DNA of 64,000 bases. It comes from Liquorilactobacillus hordei DSM 19519. GTDB lineage: Bacteria; Bacillota; Bacilli; Lactobacillales; Lactobacillaceae. The notes below the pieces were generated by a model. That model ran no database searches and was not told the origin of the DNA. It was given only the letters and a program-made list of their open reading frames with translations. How positions within the stretch are numbered: position 1 is the stretch's first letter; each line of letters opens with the position of its first letter. The stretch lies in NCBI RefSeq assembly GCF_019443985.1, contig NZ_CP049303.1, forward strand, positions 682,001-746,000. The letters are read 5' to 3'. A program made the position numbers and the translations under genes. Of the stretch, positions 61,070 to 64,000 are shown piece after piece.

Positions 61070-61264
61070 TTGCATGCTCCTTTTAATTGAATTAGCTTAT
61101 GATATCATATCTTTGTAATAACGTTTGTCTAGAGTTACTCATTATAAGAAAAAATACTGATAGTTCCTATTAAGTTAAGCTAAACTACTTGAATTATTGT
61201 ATCAGTAAGCTTTTGTTTGTAGTACAATTAAGGCATCGATAAGATAATATGAGGTGGATATTTT

Positions 61265-62404
61265 TTGAAAAAATTAAGAGTAATGACGGTTTTTGGAACT
61301 AGACCTGAGGCTATTAAGATGGCACCTGTGATATTAGAATTGAAAAAGCAAGAAAAGCAATTTGACGCCATAACTGTAGTGACGGCTCAACATCGTGAAA
61401 TGTTGGATCAAGTAATGGCAATTTTTAATATTGTTCCAGATTATGATCTTGACATTATGAAGAAAAATCAAACATTAGGAGATATTACTGCTAATGTTTT
61501 GAAACTCTTGGATGGGGTATTAGAGAAGGAGAAGCCGGATATAGTTTTGGTGCACGGAGATACAACAACGACTTTTGCTGCAGGAATAGCAACTTTTTAT
61601 CGGCAAATCCCATTAGGACATGTGGAAGCAGGTTTACGAACTTGGGATAAGTATTCTCCTTACCCAGAAGAAATGAACCGGCAGATGACTGATGTTTTAA
61701 GTGATTTGTATTTTGCTCCTACTAATCAAAGTAAAAATAATCTGCTTATGGAAAATCATAAAGACAAGCAAATATTTATAACTGGTAATACGGCGATTGA
61801 TGCACTTAAAGAGACTGTGACAAATAATTATCAGCACCAAGTGTTGGATGACATAGACGAAAAAAACAAACTAATATTATTAACAATGCATCGCAGAGAA
61901 AATCTGGGGAAACCAATGGAACAGGTTTTTAAGGCTGTGCATAAGATTATTGAACAAAATCAAGATGTTGAGATAGTTTATCCAATGCATTTGAATCCGA
62001 AGGTTAGAGAAATTGCTAAACGTATTCTTGGAAACACTGCAAGAATACATTTAATTGAACCATTGAATGTCGTGGATTTTCATAATCTTTGTGCAAAAAG
62101 CTATTATATAATGACTGATTCAGGTGGTGTTCAAGAAGAGGCTCCAGCACTGCAAAAACCGGTACTAGTTTTGCGAGATACAACTGAAAGACCAGAGGGT
62201 GTTGAAGCTGGGACATTAAGGTTAGTTGGAACAAGTCAAGCTGAAGTTGAAAAAAATATGGATTTATTGTTGAATAACGAGAAAATTTATCAAGAAATGG
62301 CAAAGGCGAAAAATCCTTATGGTGATGGTCATGCAAGTGAACGAATTTTGAAGGCAATTAGCTATTACTTTGGGGAAGAGATTACACGACCAGCTGACTT
62401 TTAA
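61265..62404 (+). CDS. UDP-N-acetylglucosamine 2-epimerase (non-hydrolysing)
   Basis: 379 residues. VFGTRPEAIKMAPVI at the N-terminus, HGDTTTTFA, HVEAGLRTWDKYSPYPEE, TMHRRENLG and TDSGGVQEEAP are hallmark motifs of WecB/MnaA. It makes UDP-ManNAc for cell-wall polymers. TTG start with GAGGTGGA upstream. The gene for a small conserved-looking protein follows after 30 bases. Confidence 0.95.
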   Translation: MKKLRVMTVFGTRPEAIKMAPVILELKKQEKQFDAITVVTAQHREMLDQVMAIFNIVPDYDLDIMKKNQTLGDITANVLKLLDGVLEKEKPDIVLVHGDTTTTFAAGIATFYRQIPLGHVEAGLRTWDKYSPYPEEMNRQMTDVLSDLYFAPTNQSKNNLLMENHKDKQIFITGNTAIDALKETVTNNYQHQVLDDIDEKNKLILLTMHRRENLGKPMEQVFKAVHKIIEQNQDVEIVYPMHLNPKVREIAKRILGNTARIHLIEPLNVVDFHNLCAKSYYIMTDSGGVQEEAPALQKPVLVLRDTTERPEGVEAGTLRLVGTSQAEVEKNMDLLLNNEKIYQEMAKAKNPYGDGHASERILKAISYYFGEEITRPADF

Positions 62405-62434
62405 GCAACAGTTGGATCTGTAGGGGGAGATATT

Positions 62435-62830
62435 ATGGTAGAAAAGGTTGATCGCTTCGGATTTAAGAATGAAGAACAAGTATTTCATCGTTATTTTCCG
62501 GTGTACACAGTGGCTTTGCGTTATTATCCAGAGATATATTCTCTTCTTGAAAAAAGTCCAGATTTAGAGAATCCAAGAACCATTTCTTCGAATTTTAATA
62601 TTATTTTTGCCATCATTAGATATCAATCAATGGTAAAAAATCTTGTTAACCTACAGGCCGTTAGTGAGATTGAGGAAGATGTTTCGCAAGAAGTTAATGA
62701 ATTGCGTAAAGTAATTGATACACTTGATAAGCTTAAATATCAGATTGCGCATAATCCAGCTTCAGTGAAAAAAGCAATTTTAGTTAAAGACAAAATTTTA
62801 GATTTTAAGAATTTCAGTAAAAAAGAATAA
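62435..62830 (+). CDS. Hypothetical 131-residue helical protein
   Basis: Soluble and helical (IEEDVSQEVNELRKVIDTLDKLKY has heptad character). No family recognised. AGGGGGAGA precedes the ATG. Likely co-transcribed with the epimerase gene. Confidence 0.65.
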   Translation: MVEKVDRFGFKNEEQVFHRYFPVYTVALRYYPEIYSLLEKSPDLENPRTISSNFNIIFAIIRYQSMVKNLVNLQAVSEIEEDVSQEVNELRKVIDTLDKLKYQIAHNPASVKKAILVKDKILDFKNFSKKE

Positions 62831-62877
62831 AAATTAGTGCTGCTTTTCTATTGGAAAAGTGCGCACTAATTTTTTTA
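62831..62877 (+). terminator. Terminator after the hypothetical gene
   Basis: AAATTAGTGC pairs with GCACTAATTT, with inner CTTTTC/GAAAAG pairing, followed by T-run. Confidence 0.85.
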
Positions 62878-62898
62878 TACAAACTGAGGAGAATGGAT

Positions 62899-64000
62899 AT
62901 GAATAAAGACGAAAAAATTAAAATATTGCGTGATCTGATAAAAATCAAGTCAGTGAACGGTAATGAGGCAAAAATAACAGATTATTTGGTAAAAATATTT
63001 GAAAACCAAAATATCAAAGTGCAGCCAGACTATTTTGATGAAAATAGTGCAAATTTTGTTGCGGAGATTGGTGAAGGAAAGGGGCCAGTACTCTGTTTTG
63101 AAGGTCATCAAGATACAGTAGCAATTGGCGATGAAAAACAATGGGAACATAATCCTTTTGAAGCTGAAGTAGTTGGTGATAATATTTATGGGCGAGGTGC
63201 GGCTGATATGAAGAGCGGCTTAGCTGCAGCGGTAATCGCACTGATTGAATTAAATGAAAAGGAAAGAATTCCTGGCAAAATAAAACTAATAGCAACCGCG
63301 GGTGAAGAGTTTGGTGCAAAGGGAGCATATCGGCTAGTTGAAAGCAATGTGTTGGATGAGGTCTCAGCAATGGTTGTTGGAGAACCTACTGCCGGACGGG
63401 TTGTTCATGCACACTCAGGATCATTAAATTACCGAATTAAAAGCTTTGGCAAAGCCGTTCATAGTTCAATTCCCGAAAGAGGGATCAATGCAATTACTGG
63501 ATTAAATTATTTTATTAATGCTGAACAAAGAATTTTTGCAAATACCCCGCTTGATCCTGTTTTGGGAGAGTTTAAGCATAGCATTACTACAATTAAAGGG
63601 GGAAGCCAGGTCAATATAGTTCCCGATTATGCGGAATTATATGGTAATATTCGGCCAACCATGGTACTGGGTAACCAAAAGGTTAAAGAAATACTTACTA
63701 AAGTGATTAAAGAATTAAATGAAGAACATAAATTAAGGTTGGAACTTGAAATAGTTCATGATTTCTTCCCTATGAGTACACCAGCGGAGAGTATTTTTGT
63801 GAAGCAAGTGGTTAAAGCTGCAAGCGAAAATTTTGGCTCCAAAGCATCACTAGGAATTATTAATGGTGCGACAGATGCAAGTGTTTATGTAAAGAAATAT
63901 TCAAAACTTCCGGTTGTTGTGCTAGGACCTGATACTTGGAAAATAGCACATCAGACAGATGAAATGACTAGTATTACAAGTTATATGAATACAATTGAAA
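62899..64000 (+). CDS. ArgE/DapE-family deacylase (succinyl-diaminopimelate desuccinylase-like), cut by window end
   Basis: The frame from ATG 62899 (GAGGAGAATGG upstream) is open to the last base, 367 codons so far. Zinc and catalytic residues: His in CFEGHQDTVA, Asp in YGRGAADMKSG, Glu-Glu in ATAGEEFGA, and Glu in VVGEPTAG. The dimerisation domain (SFGKAVHSSIPERG) is normal. It may remove succinyl or acetyl groups in lysine or arginine synthesis, or act on other N-acyl amino acids. The final His motif (IAHQTDEM) is inside the window, so only a few residues are missing. Confidence 0.9.
   Translation, partial: MNKDEKIKILRDLIKIKSVNGNEAKITDYLVKIFENQNIKVQPDYFDENSANFVAEIGEGKGPVLCFEGHQDTVAIGDEKQWEHNPFEAEVVGDNIYGRGAADMKSGLAAAVIALIELNEKERIPGKIKLIATAGEEFGAKGAYRLVESNVLDEVSAMVVGEPTAGRVVHAHSGSLNYRIKSFGKAVHSSIPERGINAITGLNYFINAEQRIFANTPLDPVLGEFKHSITTIKGGSQVNIVPDYAELYGNIRPTMVLGNQKVKEILTKVIKELNEEHKLRLELEIVHDFFPMSTPAESIFVKQVVKAASENFGSKASLGIINGATDASVYVKKYSKLPVVVLGPDTWKIAHQTDEMTSITSYMNTIE

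Noticed and set aside
63014..63370. Minus-strand open frame opposite the ArgE/DapE gene
   Set aside because: Low-complexity Leu/His/Gln composition typical of an antisense shadow; the plus strand has a full set of catalytic motifs.

Overview
The window is AT-rich DNA (GC visibly well under 40%) with Gram-positive signals throughout: AGGAGG-type ribosome binding sites, many GTG and TTG starts, U-tailed terminators, a T-box leader, CRE-like sites, a CopY-regulated copper operon and PTS genes. Family content (HsdRMS with a site-specific recombinase, oleate hydratase, nucleoside deoxyribosyltransferase, enterocin-A-type immunity protein, OppA-type peptide-binding proteins) points to a member of the Lactobacillaceae. 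I cannot name the species from sequence alone. Nothing looks like prophage, rRNA or CRISPR. There is one tRNA gene, tRNA-Arg(CCU).

Layout. 0-5 kb: tail of an ATPase gene, a bacteriocin-immunity-like gene, then a LacI regulator divergent from a sugar MFS transporter and a GH13 oligo-1,6-glucosidase. 5-11.4 kb: a CPBP protease and an ABC importer operon whose second permease gene is broken, followed by a PHP phosphoesterase and a metallophosphoesterase. 11.5-21 kb: a membrane-anchored GH43-like protein, an ECF sigma/anti-sigma pair with its probable own promoter, a LysR/MetE-like divergent pair, and small enzymes (P-loop kinase-like, HIT, glutamine amidotransferase, MccF-like peptidase). 21-23 kb: a DUF998 membrane gene with a nonsense codon, and a zinc-responsive pair (zinc-free L33 and a 40-residue protein) behind a Zur-like box.

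23-32.3 kb is a type I restriction-modification island: half-hsdS, hsdR, rhuM, hsdS, hsdM, a silent hsdS cassette and a tyrosine recombinase bounded by 30-bp inverted repeats. Every target-recognition cassette boundary carries the same CAGCGTA core. 32.4-39 kb: an EcsC-like fragment, an OppA lipoprotein behind a T-box that reads best as methionine-specific, a DUF2785 protein, a TetR regulator and oleate hydratase with a perfect 28-bp operator. 39-46 kb: a PRD regulator, split fructose-family PTS (IIA, IIB, IIC) and GH38 alpha-mannosidase, most like a mannosylglycerate pathway. 46-51.2 kb: copY-copB-copA-copZ.

The most interesting element is at 51.4-51.7 kb: a 28-codon Ile-rich leader peptide followed by five RNA segments that can pair in two mutually exclusive ways, ending in a terminator, just before an M20 dipeptidase and a second OppA-type protein. 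It looks like a ribosome-mediated attenuator controlling peptide use. The rest (55-64 kb) is housekeeping: Ogt, DUF4828, a Gfo/Idh oxidoreductase, a DEAD-box helicase, tRNA-Arg, deoxyribosyltransferase, M29 aminopeptidase, UDP-GlcNAc 2-epimerase and an ArgE/DapE-type deacylase cut by the window end. A dispersed composite repeat (a roughly 95-bp imperfect palindrome plus a terminator-like hairpin) recurs, whole or in part, in about nine intergenic gaps.
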